Assembly: GCF_003253745.1 (NCBI RefSeq) | Contig: NZ_MZXV01000013.1 | Location: 806,001 to 870,000, forward strand | Source of the DNA: Mesorhizobium kowhaii | GTDB taxonomy: Bacteria; Pseudomonadota; Alphaproteobacteria; Rhizobiales; Rhizobiaceae | Direction: 5' to 3' | Length of the DNA stretch: 64,000 nt | Shown: piece by piece, positions 7,688-16,050 of the stretch | Layout: each line of letters begins with the position of its first letter | Numbering within the stretch: the first letter of the stretch is position 1 | Translations under genes and position numbers: made by a program | The notes under the pieces: model-generated | Seen by the model: the letters and a program-made list of their open reading frames with translations, nothing else | Told to the model about the DNA's origin: nothing | The model's database searches: none

Positions 7688-8485
7688 ATGACGATCCAGC
7701 CCGTCGGGATGAATGTTCGCAATGACGCACCCCGCATTCTCCTTCTGCTTGGCAGTGCGCCCGACGCGGTGCGTTGCCAGCCTTGGCCGAAGCAGGCCTT
7801 CAGCCGGATCGTCGCCATCAACAATGCCTGGCGAGTGCGCCCCGATTGGGATTTCCTCGTCCATGCCGGTGATTTCCCGTTGGACCGGCTGCCCCACGAC
7901 GCGACCTTGCGGCAGGCTAAGATATTCAGCGCCACGCACTATGTTCCGGCGCAGAACGCCTTCGGTGGTTTCGTCTATGCCGGCGCCACGATGGCGCTGA
8001 CCGCTGCATATTGGACCATTCACAGCCAGAAGCCCGATGTGCTGGCATTCCTGGGCTGCGACATGATCTACGACCGGCCGGGCAAGACCCATTTCTATGG
8101 CATCGGCCGTCCCGATCCATTGCGCGATGACATCACCCTGCGCAACCTCGAGGCCAAGTCGGCGCGCCTGCTGGTTCAGGCCCTGAAGCACGGCTGCCTG
8201 TGCATCAATTTGTCCGACCTGCCGCGCAGCCGGCTGGTCTTTCCCAGTCTCGCCTTCGACGAGCTTGCCGGCCTTTCGCTGGCACGGATTGCCGAAATGA
8301 AGGCGGAAATTCTTGCCGGCATCCGGCTCGACAAGGCCGAAAAGGCCGAGGAGATCGAGAAGGACCTCGGCTATTTCTACGAGGATGGCATGTACTGGAA
8401 CCATCTCGATGAGATCGACGAGACGTTTCTTGCCGACATCGACCAGCTGTGGATGTCGGCCGTCGAGAAGAGGCCGGTCGGTTGA
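7688..8485 (+). CDS. hypothetical protein, possibly MptE/glycosyltransferase-like fold
   Basis: About 265 residues from ATG 7688 (an ATG at 7709 is equally possible). The frame is open further upstream but there it lies over the GST remnant. It begins with RILLLLGSAPDA, then VAINNAWRVRPDWDFLVHAGD, a middle AFLGCDMIYD, and an acidic, helical C terminus rich in Lys, Ala and Glu. A G-S-x-P start followed by a paired 'N..W...PD' segment resembles DUF115/MptE-like and some sialyltransferase-type Rossmann folds, but this is a weak resemblance by eye. No partner genes are adjacent. Function unknown. Confidence 0.55.
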   Translation: MTIQPVGMNVRNDAPRILLLLGSAPDAVRCQPWPKQAFSRIVAINNAWRVRPDWDFLVHAGDFPLDRLPHDATLRQAKIFSATHYVPAQNAFGGFVYAGATMALTAAYWTIHSQKPDVLAFLGCDMIYDRPGKTHFYGIGRPDPLRDDITLRNLEAKSARLLVQALKHGCLCINLSDLPRSRLVFPSLAFDELAGLSLARIAEMKAEILAGIRLDKAEKAEEIEKDLGYFYEDGMYWNHLDEIDETFLADIDQLWMSAVEKRPVG

Positions 8486-8534
8486 AGCTGCCAACCCCCC
8501 TCAGGGAGGGAGATCAGCGCGCTATCGGCTCAGC

Positions 8535-9401
8535 TCACTCCGCTGCCAGCTTGTCCTGCGTCTTCGTTTCGAAGTCGCGGGCGTCGTGGCGCTCATGCAG
8601 CTGCAAGGCCGGTTCGCCGAAGGCGCGGTTGACCATGCGGCCGCGCTTGACCGCCGGGCGTGCGTCGATCGCCTGGGCCCAACGCTGCACATGCTTGTAG
8701 TCCTGCACGGACAGGAACTCACCGGAATCATTGTACATGCGGCCGAGCGCCAGCCCGCCATACCAGGGCCATACCGCCATGTCGGCGATCGTATAATCCT
8801 TGCCGCCGAGATATTCGGTTTCGGCCAGCCGGCGGTCGAGCACGTCCATCTGGCGCTTCACCTCCATCGAGAAGCGGTCGATGGCATATTCGAATTTTTC
8901 CGGCGCATAGGCGTAGAAATGGCCGAAGCCACCGCCGAGATACGGCGCCGAGCCCATCTGCCAGAACAGCCAGGACAGCACCTCGGCGCGGGCCGGCTGT
9001 TCGGTGGGCAGGAATTCGCCGAACTTTTCGGCGAGATAGACCAGGATCGAGCCGGATTCGAAGATGCGCACCGGCGTCTTGCCGCTGCGGTCCATCAAGG
9101 CAGGAATCTTGGAGTTGGGATTGACGTCGACGAAGCCGCTGCCGAACTGGTCGCCATCGTTGATGCGGATCAGCCAGGCATCATATTCGGCGCCCTTGTG
9201 GCCGCGCGCCAGCAACTCCTCCAGCATGACGGTCACCTTGACGCCGTTCGGCGTCGCCAGCGAATAGAGCTGCAGCGGGTGCTTGCCGACGGGCAGGTCC
9301 TTGTCATGCGTCGGCCCGGCGATCGGCCGGTTGATGCTGGCGAAGGTGCCGCCATTCGCCTTGTTCCAGGTCCATACTTTCGGCGGGGTGTAGTCGGTCA
9401 T
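8535..9401 (-). CDS. yghU: glutathione S-transferase, YghU type
   Basis: 288 residues, normal for YghU-like glutathione transferases, which act as glutathione-dependent disulfide reductases in the cytoplasm. The N-terminal extension (YTPPKVWTWN, NGGTFASINRPIAGPT) is typical. The thioredoxin-like domain includes NGVKVTVMLEELL and a PNSKIPALMD segment with its cis-Pro. A helical C-terminal domain follows with VMRRLAETEYLGG-like sequence and ends IDARPAVKRGRMVNRAFGEP. A palindrome upstream may be an operator. A 3' remnant of a second copy lies 1 kb away at 7391-7540. Confidence 0.9.
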   Translation of the reverse strand: MTDYTPPKVWTWNKANGGTFASINRPIAGPTHDKDLPVGKHPLQLYSLATPNGVKVTVMLEELLARGHKGAEYDAWLIRINDGDQFGSGFVDVNPNSKIPALMDRSGKTPVRIFESGSILVYLAEKFGEFLPTEQPARAEVLSWLFWQMGSAPYLGGGFGHFYAYAPEKFEYAIDRFSMEVKRQMDVLDRRLAETEYLGGKDYTIADMAVWPWYGGLALGRMYNDSGEFLSVQDYKHVQRWAQAIDARPAVKRGRMVNRAFGEPALQLHERHDARDFETKTQDKLAAE

Positions 9402-9467
9402 CTCAGGGCCTCGTGTCGTGGGGAAAGGATGGGCAGGTCGCTGTACAATTAGGGCTGCAGATGAGGA

Positions 9468-9487
9468 AGTTCAACTTGCGTTGAACT
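9468..9487. promoter_or_regulatory. palindrome upstream of yghU, possible operator
   Basis: AGTTCAAC and GTTGAACT form a perfect 8-base inverted repeat around TTGC, about 65 bases upstream of the yghU start. There is no U-tract. It is a plausible binding site for a dimeric regulator, but no regulator gene is adjacent. Confidence 0.45.
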
Positions 9488-9670
9488 ATTGTTAATGGAG
9501 GCGCCGTTTTCCCTTCTCCCCTTGTGGGGTGAGTAGCCGGTTCGCGTAGCGAATTCATCGTGCCGGTGGCATGATGAAAGGCCGGCGAACGCCGGGTCGC
9601 TGCGGAGCAGCGGGGACCCGGCCGGGCAATCAGCTACCCGGCCCTTCGCAGGCTCAGGGCTTTCGAAGCT

Positions 9671-9710
9671 CGAAAAGCCAAGCAATTGGCTTTTCGTTCG
9701 CTGCGCGAAC
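9671..9710. repeat. REP-like double hairpin, copy 1
   Basis: CGAAAAGCCAA-GCAA-TTGGCTTTTCG (9671-9696) is a perfect 11-base stem and is followed by a second hairpin GTTCGC-TGC-GCGAAC (9696-9710). A second copy at 24123-24162 has the same layout with paired base changes. The rest of the 9402-9791 spacer is GC-rich and holds no gene that I can see. Confidence 0.7.
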
Positions 9711-9791
9711 CGCTTCTCACCCCTTGCACCATCTCCCTCGCGGCATACCTATAAGAGATATCGCCAGGGCATTGCATCGCAGGACAAAAAC

Positions 9792-10697
9792 ATGACCATC
9801 AATCCCAATCCGCGCTCGGTCGTTGCCGTACGGGCCACCGTTCCGGAGGATGCCTTTACGGCGGGTGCCCTGGGCACGCTCAGGGAGGGCAGCGGCGTCG
9901 TCATCCGCGACGACGGGCTGGTGCTGACCATCGGCTATCTCATCACCGAAGCGGAAGAGGTCTGGCTGACCAGCCATGACGGCCGCGTCATCCCTGCGCA
10001 TGCGCTGGCCTATGACCAGGAATCGGGCTTCGGCCTGGTGCAGGCGCTGGCGCCGCTCGGCCTGCCAGCGGTGGCGTTGGGCGATGCCGGCAAGGCCAGG
10101 ATCGGCGACGCCGTCGTGCTGGCCGACGGTATCGGCCAGTCGGTGCAGGCCAGGATCGTCACCAAGCAGGAATTCGCCGGCTATTGGGAGTATCTGCTCG
10201 ACGAGGCGATCTTCATTGCGCCCGCGCACCCGTCCTGGGGTGGCGCCGGGCTGTTCGGCGCCGACGGTTCGCTGCTCGGCATCGGTTCGCTGCGCCTGCA
10301 GATGAGCCGCAACGGCGAGGTCGCCGATATAAACATGATCGTGCCGATTGATCTGCTGCCGCCCATTCTCGACGATCTCCTGACGCGTGGCCATGTGGCC
10401 AGGCCGCCGCGCCCGTGGCTCGGCGCCTTGTCGGCCGAAAGCGACGGCAAGGTGGTGGTGATGAGCGTGACCGAAGGCGGCCCGGCCGCCAAGGCCGGCC
10501 TGCGCCAGGGCGACATCATCTCCGACATCCGCGACGGCGCGGTCGACGGGCTGGCCGATTTCTATCGCAAGCTGTGGGAGAGCGGCTCGGCCGGCGCGGA
10601 GATCCCGATGCGGGTGCTGCGCGACGGCCGCGAGACCTGGCTGCGTGTCAAATCGGCCGATCGCGGCAGTTTCCTCAAGAAGCCGCAGCTGCAGTAG
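9792..10697 (+). CDS. HtrA/DegP-like protein without catalytic triad, with PDZ domain
   Basis: 301 residues. Residues 20-185 follow the trypsin-like fold of HtrA/DegP and residues 195-290 form a PDZ domain (PWLGALSAE, AKAGLRQGDIISDI). All three catalytic positions are altered. TNxHVV of DegP reads TIGYLI (His to Tyr), DPRSDIALI reads DQESGFGLV (Asp to Gly), and GNSGGA reads PSWGGA (Ser to Trp). There is no signal peptide, so it is probably cytoplasmic. It should not be a protease. It could serve as a peptide-binding or regulatory pseudoenzyme. The reading frame is intact, and the regular codon use argues against simple decay. Confidence 0.8.
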   Translation: MTINPNPRSVVAVRATVPEDAFTAGALGTLREGSGVVIRDDGLVLTIGYLITEAEEVWLTSHDGRVIPAHALAYDQESGFGLVQALAPLGLPAVALGDAGKARIGDAVVLADGIGQSVQARIVTKQEFAGYWEYLLDEAIFIAPAHPSWGGAGLFGADGSLLGIGSLRLQMSRNGEVADINMIVPIDLLPPILDDLLTRGHVARPPRPWLGALSAESDGKVVVMSVTEGGPAAKAGLRQGDIISDIRDGAVDGLADFYRKLWESGSAGAEIPMRVLRDGRETWLRVKSADRGSFLKKPQLQ

Positions 10698-10719
10698 GCG
10701 CATCGACCGGGGCATTTCG

Positions 10720-11676
10720 TTGCATCCCAGATTGCTCAAGACCTTCCTCGCGGTGGCGCGGAGCCGCAACATCACGCGCGCCGCCGAGGCGGTTCATCTG
10801 GCGCAATCGAGTGTCAGCGACCAGATCCAGTCCCTCGAGGCCGAGCTTGGCGCTGCCCTGTTCACGCGCTCGAAAACGGGTCTCGAACTGACATTGGCGG
10901 GACTGGCGCTGAAGCCCATCGCCGAAGACCTGCTGCGGCTCGATGGCGAGGCGCGCGCGGCCGTGCAGGCGGCTGCCGGGTAGACCAGCGGATCGCTGGC
11001 CATCGGCGCGCTGGAGACGATCGCCTCGGCCTGTCTGGCGCCCTGGCTGCCGGGATTTCAGGCTCGCCATCCCGACATCACCGTGCGGATGAAGGTGGCG
11101 GACAGCGGCACTCTGCGGCACCTGCTGGAGGATGGCGACATCGACGTTGCCTTCTGCTTCGACCGTCGCGACGTCACCAAGGGCGCCGCCGATGAACATT
11201 TTGCCAGGCGCACAATCGTTGACGAACCGCTGGTGCTGGTCGCGGCTCCGGGGCAGGGCTCCGCACTATCAGACATGGCCGCGCTTGCCACGCTGCGCTT
11301 CGTGGCAACGGAGCCCGGATGCATTTACCGGCACATGTTCGACGCCGCCTTTGCCGAGGCGGGTGTCGCCGCGCCAAAACTTGCCGCCGAGGTCGGCAGC
11401 ATCGGCACCATTGCCCGGCTGGTGGCGGCCGGCGCGGGGCTGGGCCTCGTTCCGCGCCTTGCCGTCAGCGACGCGCTTGTGCGTGGCGACCTCGTCGAAC
11501 TGCCGTGGTCCGGCCAGATGCGGAAGGCGCCGCTGACGATGATCTGGCGCCGCCGACGCGTTCAGCCGCCGGCGCTCAGGCGGCTCCTTGCCGCCGCGCG
11601 TGACACGCTGGCGCCGGAACGCGCCCAAGCCAGCTCAGAACCTGAGTCGACGAACCGCTCCAAGGCCTTGCTTTGA
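10720..11676 (+). pseudogene. LysR-family regulator gene with in-frame amber stop
   Basis: From a TTG start at 10720 the frame encodes a typical LysR protein. It has an N-terminal helix-turn-helix (FLAVARSRNITRAAEAVHLAQ, then SVSDQIQSLE) and a substrate-binding domain (LAIGALETIAS, through DVAFCFD, to VAAGAGLGLVPRLAVSD). A TAG at 10981-10983 interrupts it between the DNA-binding and effector domains, at the linker. Apart from that the 319-codon frame is intact to TGA 11674-11676. The product would be a lone DNA-binding domain of 87 residues, unless the codon is read through or is a sequencing error. Confidence 0.8.
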
Positions 11677-11701
11677 AAGCGATTTCCTGACGCTGGCCAT
11701 T

Positions 11702-12430
11702 CTAGACCAAGCGGTGCCCGCCCTCGACATGCAGCGTCGTTCCGGTGGTGAAACCGTTGCCGATCAGGAAGAAAATGGCGTCGGCGATGTCGTCGGGCTG
11801 GCCGATCCTGCCGACCGGCAGCCGCTCGGCCATCGCGGCCAGCGTCTCGGCCTTTCTGTCGCCGGCAACCTGCGCCCAGATCGTGGTGTCGACCCAGCCG
11901 GGTGACACGGCGTTGACGCGGATTGGCGCCAGCTCCACGGCGAGCGCCCGCACCAGCCCTTCGAGCGCCGCATTGACGGCGGCAACGACAGCGCCGCGCG
12001 CTGCCGGCCGATAGGCGGCGATGCCGGAGACGAAGGTCATCGACCCGGCGACGCCAAGCCGTGGTGCGCCATGCTTGGCAAGCAGCAGCGGGCCGTAAAG
12101 CTTGCTCTCCACCACCCGTTGCGCCGCCTGCAGGTCAAGCTCGGGTAACAGCCGGTAGGCGCCTTCGATGTCGGCGGCGGTGCTGACGATGTGGTCGAGC
12201 CGGCCGATCCGCGCGAACAGCCCGACCACCTCGTCCTCCCGCGTGATGTCGACAGCGGCCACCTCCAGGTTCACTGGGTTGCCCAGCGCCTCGCACGCCT
12301 GCCGTAGCCGGTCCTCGCTGCGTCCGGCGATAGTGACTTTGGCGCCGGCCTCGACGCATCGCCGCGCCAGCGCCAGACCCATGCCGGAACCGCCGCCGAC
12401 GATCAGGATTTTCTGGTTTGAAATGCTCAT
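11702..12430 (-). CDS. atypical SDR-family oxidoreductase
   Basis: 242 residues of short-chain dehydrogenase/reductase fold. The cofactor loop LIVGGGSGMGLALA is close to TGxxxGxG, followed by an Arg (AGRSEDRL) that suggests NADP(H). The C terminus is GTTLHVEGGHRLV. The segment that should contain the YxxxK catalytic pair reads GAVVAAVNAALEG, so Tyr and Lys appear replaced by Val and Asn. The preceding Ser (FVSGIAAY) remains. This makes normal SDR catalysis doubtful. It may belong to a divergent subfamily. It lies beside a MarR gene, transcribed in the same direction. Confidence 0.8.
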   Translation of the reverse strand: MSISNQKILIVGGGSGMGLALARRCVEAGAKVTIAGRSEDRLRQACEALGNPVNLEVAAVDITREDEVVGLFARIGRLDHIVSTAADIEGAYRLLPELDLQAAQRVVESKLYGPLLLAKHGAPRLGVAGSMTFVSGIAAYRPAARGAVVAAVNAALEGLVRALAVELAPIRVNAVSPGWVDTTIWAQVAGDRKAETLAAMAERLPVGRIGQPDDIADAIFFLIGNGFTTGTTLHVEGGHRLV

Positions 12431-12587
12431 TTCGCTCTGCCTTTGTTTGGATGGTCAAGGGCAGGGGATTGGCAGTTCGGTGCGGCAAGGGAAAACGGAA
12501 GAACCCGATGGCGCTATCGGAAATGCCGATGGTTCTCAATCCTGTGCGGAATGGAAGCTCGGCCACGCAAGGTCGGCTGGTGGCCGC

Positions 12588-13049
12588 TTACCGCGCCAGC
12601 GGGCTGTCCCAGACCACAAACAACAGCGCTTTCAGCTGGGCAAAGCGTTCCGGTCCGAGTTCGGCGCGCCACTCCTCCTCGATGTCGCGCAGGATGTCGA
12701 CCATTTTCCAGAAGGCGGCATGCCCCCGTTCGGTGGACCGCACCACGCGGGCGCTGCCTTCGCCCGGAATGTCGGATCGCATGAGGTAGCCGTAGCCTTC
12801 GAGACTGCTGAGCAGCTGGTTGATGGCCTGCTTGCTCATGCCTGCGCGCTCGGCGATGGTGCCCGGGCGTGCGCCGTCCGGTCCGGGAAACTGCAGCACC
12901 GCCATATGCGGCAGGCGCAGTTCGTCGAAACCGGCGGCGTTGAGTTCCTTGATCAGCCGGCGCTGGATCGCCTGCGCCGGCACGCGCAGCAAGGCGCCGA
13001 TCAACAGATCCTCGGTCCTGGTCTGCAGAACTTCCGTGGATGTGGCCAT
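12588..13049 (-). CDS. MarR-family transcriptional regulator
   Basis: 153 residues with the MarR winged helix: RLPHMAVLQF, then IAERAGMSKQAINQLLSSLEGYGYL as recognition helix, followed by the wing (SARVVRSTERG). Helices at both ends would form the dimer interface. The gene is divergent from the cupin gene at 13114, and two identical inverted repeats lie in the 64-base spacer, so autoregulation and control of the cupin gene are likely. MarR proteins usually release DNA on binding phenolic or other small ligands. Confidence 0.9.
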   Translation of the reverse strand: MATSTEVLQTRTEDLLIGALLRVPAQAIQRRLIKELNAAGFDELRLPHMAVLQFPGPDGARPGTIAERAGMSKQAINQLLSSLEGYGYLMRSDIPGEGSARVVRSTERGHAAFWKMVDILRDIEEEWRAELGPERFAQLKALLFVVWDSPLAR

Positions 13050-13059
13050 TGACGATCCG

Positions 13060-13097
13060 GTAAATTGAGTTTACTGATGGTAGTAAATGTAGTTTAC
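13060..13097. promoter_or_regulatory. two identical MarR-type operators
   Basis: GTAAA-N5-TTTAC occurs at 13060-13074 and again at 13083-13097, with centres 23 bases apart, in the spacer between the divergent marR-like and cupin genes. The arms are identical and only the five spacer bases differ. MarR dimers bind sites of about this size. Confidence 0.7.
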
Positions 13098-13113
13098 CCG
13101 GGGAGTTTGTGCA

Positions 13114-13587
13114 ATGCCAGCCGTGGATCTTCAGGTCAATCCTGCCAACGAAATCATCGGCACCAAGGGGCTGTCGGTTCGCTTCCTGGTGTCGGGCGAC
13201 AGTTCGAACGGCAGCGTCGCCACCTTCGAGCTGATGGTGCCCGGCGCGCAGCGGCTGCCGGCGCCGGCGCACAGCCACGATCACTACGAAGAGACGATCT
13301 ACGGCGTCGACGGGGTGTTGACCTGGACCGTCGACGGCAAGGCGATCGAGGTCGGACCGGGGGAGGCGCTGTGCATTCCACGCGGCGCCGTTCACCGGTT
13401 TGACAACAATGGCACCAGGGATGCCAAGGCGCTTTGCATCGTCACGCCCGCGGCGATCGGCCCGGACTATTTTCGCGAGGCCTTTGCGGAGTTCAACGCC
13501 GCCGCTGGCGGCCCTCCGGACAAGGTCAAAATGATGGACATCATGCGCCGACACGGGTTGACGCCGGCAGCGCCGCCATCAACCTGA
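13114..13587 (+). CDS. cupin-domain protein
   Basis: 157 residues with a single cupin fold. The metal-binding motif 1 is visible as HSHDHYEETIYGVDG (two His and a Glu) and motif 2 as PRGAVHRFDN (His). A helical C terminus follows (AFAEFNAAAGG and VKMMDIMRRHGL). It resembles the quercetin-dioxygenase-like cupins of rhizobia. It is cytoplasmic and probably metal-dependent, but the substrate is unknown. Control by the divergent MarR protein is inferred from the shared operators. Confidence 0.85.
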   Translation: MPAVDLQVNPANEIIGTKGLSVRFLVSGDSSNGSVATFELMVPGAQRLPAPAHSHDHYEETIYGVDGVLTWTVDGKAIEVGPGEALCIPRGAVHRFDNNGTRDAKALCIVTPAAIGPDYFREAFAEFNAAAGGPPDKVKMMDIMRRHGLTPAAPPST

Positions 13588-13608
13588 AGCCGGTCGAAGA
13601 AACGCCGA

Positions 13609-14220
13609 TCAATCGCCGCAAGCGGTGAAGGTGGTGCCCGGGTTCCAGTCCTTGAAGGCGATGGTCTGGCCTTCGACCGAGACGGTCTTGTGCTTCGTGC
13701 TGCCGTCCGGCTGCTTTTCGCTGCTGGTGCCTTTGCCGGTCAGGACGTTGTACTCGCAGGCGCTTTCGGCATTCTCCTTCATATAGTCATAGTGGTCATA
13801 GGCAAAGCCGGCGACGATGAAGGCACCGTTGCGCCAGGCGATGGTCAGCGTCATGTCGGTCCGTTCGCTGCCGACCGGCATCGCCGGCAGGTAGAATTTG
13901 ATCGAGCCGTTGGGCAGCATCGTCAGTTCCGGCTCGGTGTCGGAGTTTTCGTAGCCCGGGCGGTCGTAGCTGTTCCATTCGCCGAGGATCTGCTCGTGCA
14001 CGATTTCAACGGGCTTGAGGTAGTTGTGCTCCTTGTCCCTGAGGAAGAAGTGGACGTCCATCGGATGGCCGGGCTCGGTCTCCACCACCATGGCAAGATC
14101 GACGGCGCCGTCGCCGTTGAAGTCGCCGGTCACCGCCGTGATGATTTTTTGGGTTTCGATAGGCTCGCTGAGGGCTGCCGTGGGGAACAGCACCGCGAGG
14201 GCGAGGAGCACAGATTTCAT
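13609..14220 (-). CDS. secreted protein with one FG-GAP/EF-hand-like motif
   Basis: 203 residues with an N-terminal signal peptide (LLALAVLFPTAALS). Just after the signal comes VTGDFNGDGAVDLAMVV, a calcium-binding DxNxDG loop of the FG-GAP/VCBS type. The rest is beta-rich, with a GTSSEKQPDGSTKHKTV segment near the end and two Cys residues. It is probably periplasmic or surface-exposed. The family is not recognised and the role is unknown. Confidence 0.75.
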   Translation of the reverse strand: MKSVLLALAVLFPTAALSEPIETQKIITAVTGDFNGDGAVDLAMVVETEPGHPMDVHFFLRDKEHNYLKPVEIVHEQILGEWNSYDRPGYENSDTEPELTMLPNGSIKFYLPAMPVGSERTDMTLTIAWRNGAFIVAGFAYDHYDYMKENAESACEYNVLTGKGTSSEKQPDGSTKHKTVSVEGQTIAFKDWNPGTTFTACGD

Positions 14221-14407
14221 GACGGATATTCCCCCCGAGCGTAGAACCTTGTCCTATAGCACGGTGGTGCGTTCCATCGTCATCCGCCGGCAAGCTTTGT
14301 TGCTGCCGGAAACTGACAGGGATCCATGTCACGATGTTGACGCATGATGCTGGAGGCAAGATGTCGGTGATGCGAGCGGCAAGCGCGACGAACGGGCAGG
14401 CCGGCTG

Positions 14408-15007
14408 ATGGCGCCGGTCAAGGTCGATCCCGACAAGGTCAGGGAATTCCCGGACGCGGCCAGCTTTCACGCCTGGCTCGGCGGGCACCACGCCATGGAA
14501 ACCGAGGTGTGGATCAAGGTCCACAAGGTGGGGTCGGGACTGAAGTCGATCACGCCCAAGGAGGCCATCGACGTGGTGCTGTGCTTCGGCTGGATCGACG
14601 CCGTGCGCAAGGGGCTGGACGACAACAGCTTCCTGCAGCGCTACACGCCGCGCAGCAGGAAGAGCATCTGGAGCCTGATCAACATCGACAATGTCGCGCG
14701 GCTGGTCGAGGAGGGCCGCATGACCGAGCATGGGCTGAGACAGGTCGAGGCAGCCAAGGCCGACGGGCGCTGGGCGCGCGCCTATGGCAGCGGCAAGGCG
14801 ATGAAAATTCCGGATGATCTCCAGGCCACGATCGATGCCGAACCGGCAGCGAAAGAGATGCTGGGCAAGCTCAACGCGCAGAACCGCTTCGCGCTCGCCT
14901 TCCGCACCCACAACATGAAGACCGAGGCCGGCCGCAAGAAGAAGATCGAGACCTTCGTCGCGATGCTGAAGCGCGGCGAGACGATCTATCCGCAGGTCAA
15001 GAAGTGA
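14408..15007 (+). CDS. YdeI/OmpD-associated family protein
   Basis: 199 residues of the YdeI family. Characteristic pieces are SFHAWLGGHHAMETEVWIKV, the ITPKEAIDVVLCFGWIDAV segment, FLQRYTPRSRKSIWS, and a C-terminal NRFALAFRTHNMKT followed by a Lys-rich tail. The family is linked to resistance to cationic peptides and bacteriocins in enterobacteria, but its biochemical role is not established. A 17-codon copy of its 3' end lies at 19885-19935. Confidence 0.82.
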   Translation: MAPVKVDPDKVREFPDAASFHAWLGGHHAMETEVWIKVHKVGSGLKSITPKEAIDVVLCFGWIDAVRKGLDDNSFLQRYTPRSRKSIWSLINIDNVARLVEEGRMTEHGLRQVEAAKADGRWARAYGSGKAMKIPDDLQATIDAEPAAKEMLGKLNAQNRFALAFRTHNMKTEAGRKKKIETFVAMLKRGETIYPQVKK

Positions 15008-15025
15008 GGCCCTTCAAGGCGCTGA

Positions 15026-15946
15026 TCACGCCATCAAAGCGTCGTCGCGGACAGCCTGGACAAGAAAGTCGAGGACCGTTGTGACACGCAACGGTATGTT
15101 CCGGCGGGATGGATAGACGACGTTGATCGGCAGGCGCGTCGGCGGAAAATCCGGCATCACCTTAACCAACCTCCCTGCTTCGATGTCCGGCCCGGCCAGA
15201 ATATGGGAGAGCACTGCAAGCCCGCCTCCAGCCAGCGTCGCTCGATGGACGGCCATTGAATTGTTGGCGATCAGGCGAGGCTCAATTCGCAGAACCACCT
15301 CATCCGCCCCGTCGGAGAAAGACCATGACCGGCCGTCGCCGGCACGGCTGTAACAAATGCAGCAGTGACCACTGATGTCCTGCGGCGCTTGCGGTGTATC
15401 CCGCCCCTTGAGATAGCAGGGCGAGGCCACGAGAAAGGCAGTCGTCCAGCCGATCCGGCGACACATAAGGCTGCTGTCGCCGACCGGCCCGAGGCGTACC
15501 TCGAGATCGATTGCGTCCGCGACCAGATCTGAGGGTTCCTCCCGCAAGATCAGGTCAACAGTAAGCGCCGGATGGCTCTCCAGCAGGCTTGAGAGGCGAT
15601 CGCTCATGTAGAGTCCGAGTGGCGCGGGCAGGCTTAGCCTCACTTTTCCAGATGCGGTCGCTCCTTCGGCGCAGCCGGCTTCGCTGAGCGCTTCGACCGC
15701 TTCTATGACGCGTAGCGCCATCGGGAGCATCTGTTCACCCTCGACCGTCAAGGCAAGCGCGTTCGTCGTGCGGTGCAGAAGGCGCGTGTTCAGATGCGCT
15801 TCCAGCGCAGAAACCTGCCGGGATACGGCCGGCTGCGTCAGATCGAGGTCGATCGCGGCCGCCGAGAATGACTTTGTCTCCGCCACCCGCAGGAACGTTC
15901 GCAATGCCGATACGATGTCCACCCTCACCCCCATACTTTTCGACAT
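15026..15946 (-). CDS. LysR-family transcriptional regulator
   Basis: Up to 306 residues. A typical LysR start would be the GTG about six codons in (VDIVSALRTFLRVAE). The helix-turn-helix is FLRVAETKSFSAAAIDLDLTQ, then AVSRQVSALEAHL, followed by the effector domain (VRLSLPAPLGLYMSDRL, GGGLAVLSHI). It is closest in style to the CrgA/PA-type regulators with an RVTTVLDFL end. It is divergent from the AhpD-like gene at 16051, and two palindromes of Rrf2 type lie between them, so it may be co-regulated with that locus or regulate it. Confidence 0.88.
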   Translation of the reverse strand: MSKSMGVRVDIVSALRTFLRVAETKSFSAAAIDLDLTQPAVSRQVSALEAHLNTRLLHRTTNALALTVEGEQMLPMALRVIEAVEALSEAGCAEGATASGKVRLSLPAPLGLYMSDRLSSLLESHPALTVDLILREEPSDLVADAIDLEVRLGPVGDSSLMCRRIGWTTAFLVASPCYLKGRDTPQAPQDISGHCCICYSRAGDGRSWSFSDGADEVVLRIEPRLIANNSMAVHRATLAGGGLAVLSHILAGPDIEAGRLVKVMPDFPPTRLPINVVYPSRRNIPLRVTTVLDFLVQAVRDDALMA

Positions 15947-15998
15947 ATGCCTTATGTCCGCATCCCAGGCGGGAGGCGCTTTACTGTCCGGAGATTAT

Positions 15999-16032
15999 GG
16001 ATATCATATATCCTTAAGGATATCAAATATCC
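15999..16032. promoter_or_regulatory. two palindromic operators, probable Rrf2 sites
   Basis: GGATAT-CAT-ATATCC (15999-16013) and GGATAT-CAA-ATATCC (16018-16032) lie side by side, with centres 19 bases apart, just upstream of the AhpD-like gene. The same 15-base palindrome (centre AAA) occurs once upstream of the Rrf2 gene, at 19757-19771. No other copy was noticed in the window. Confidence 0.75.
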
Positions 16033-16050
16033 TCAAACAAGGAGAGAGCC

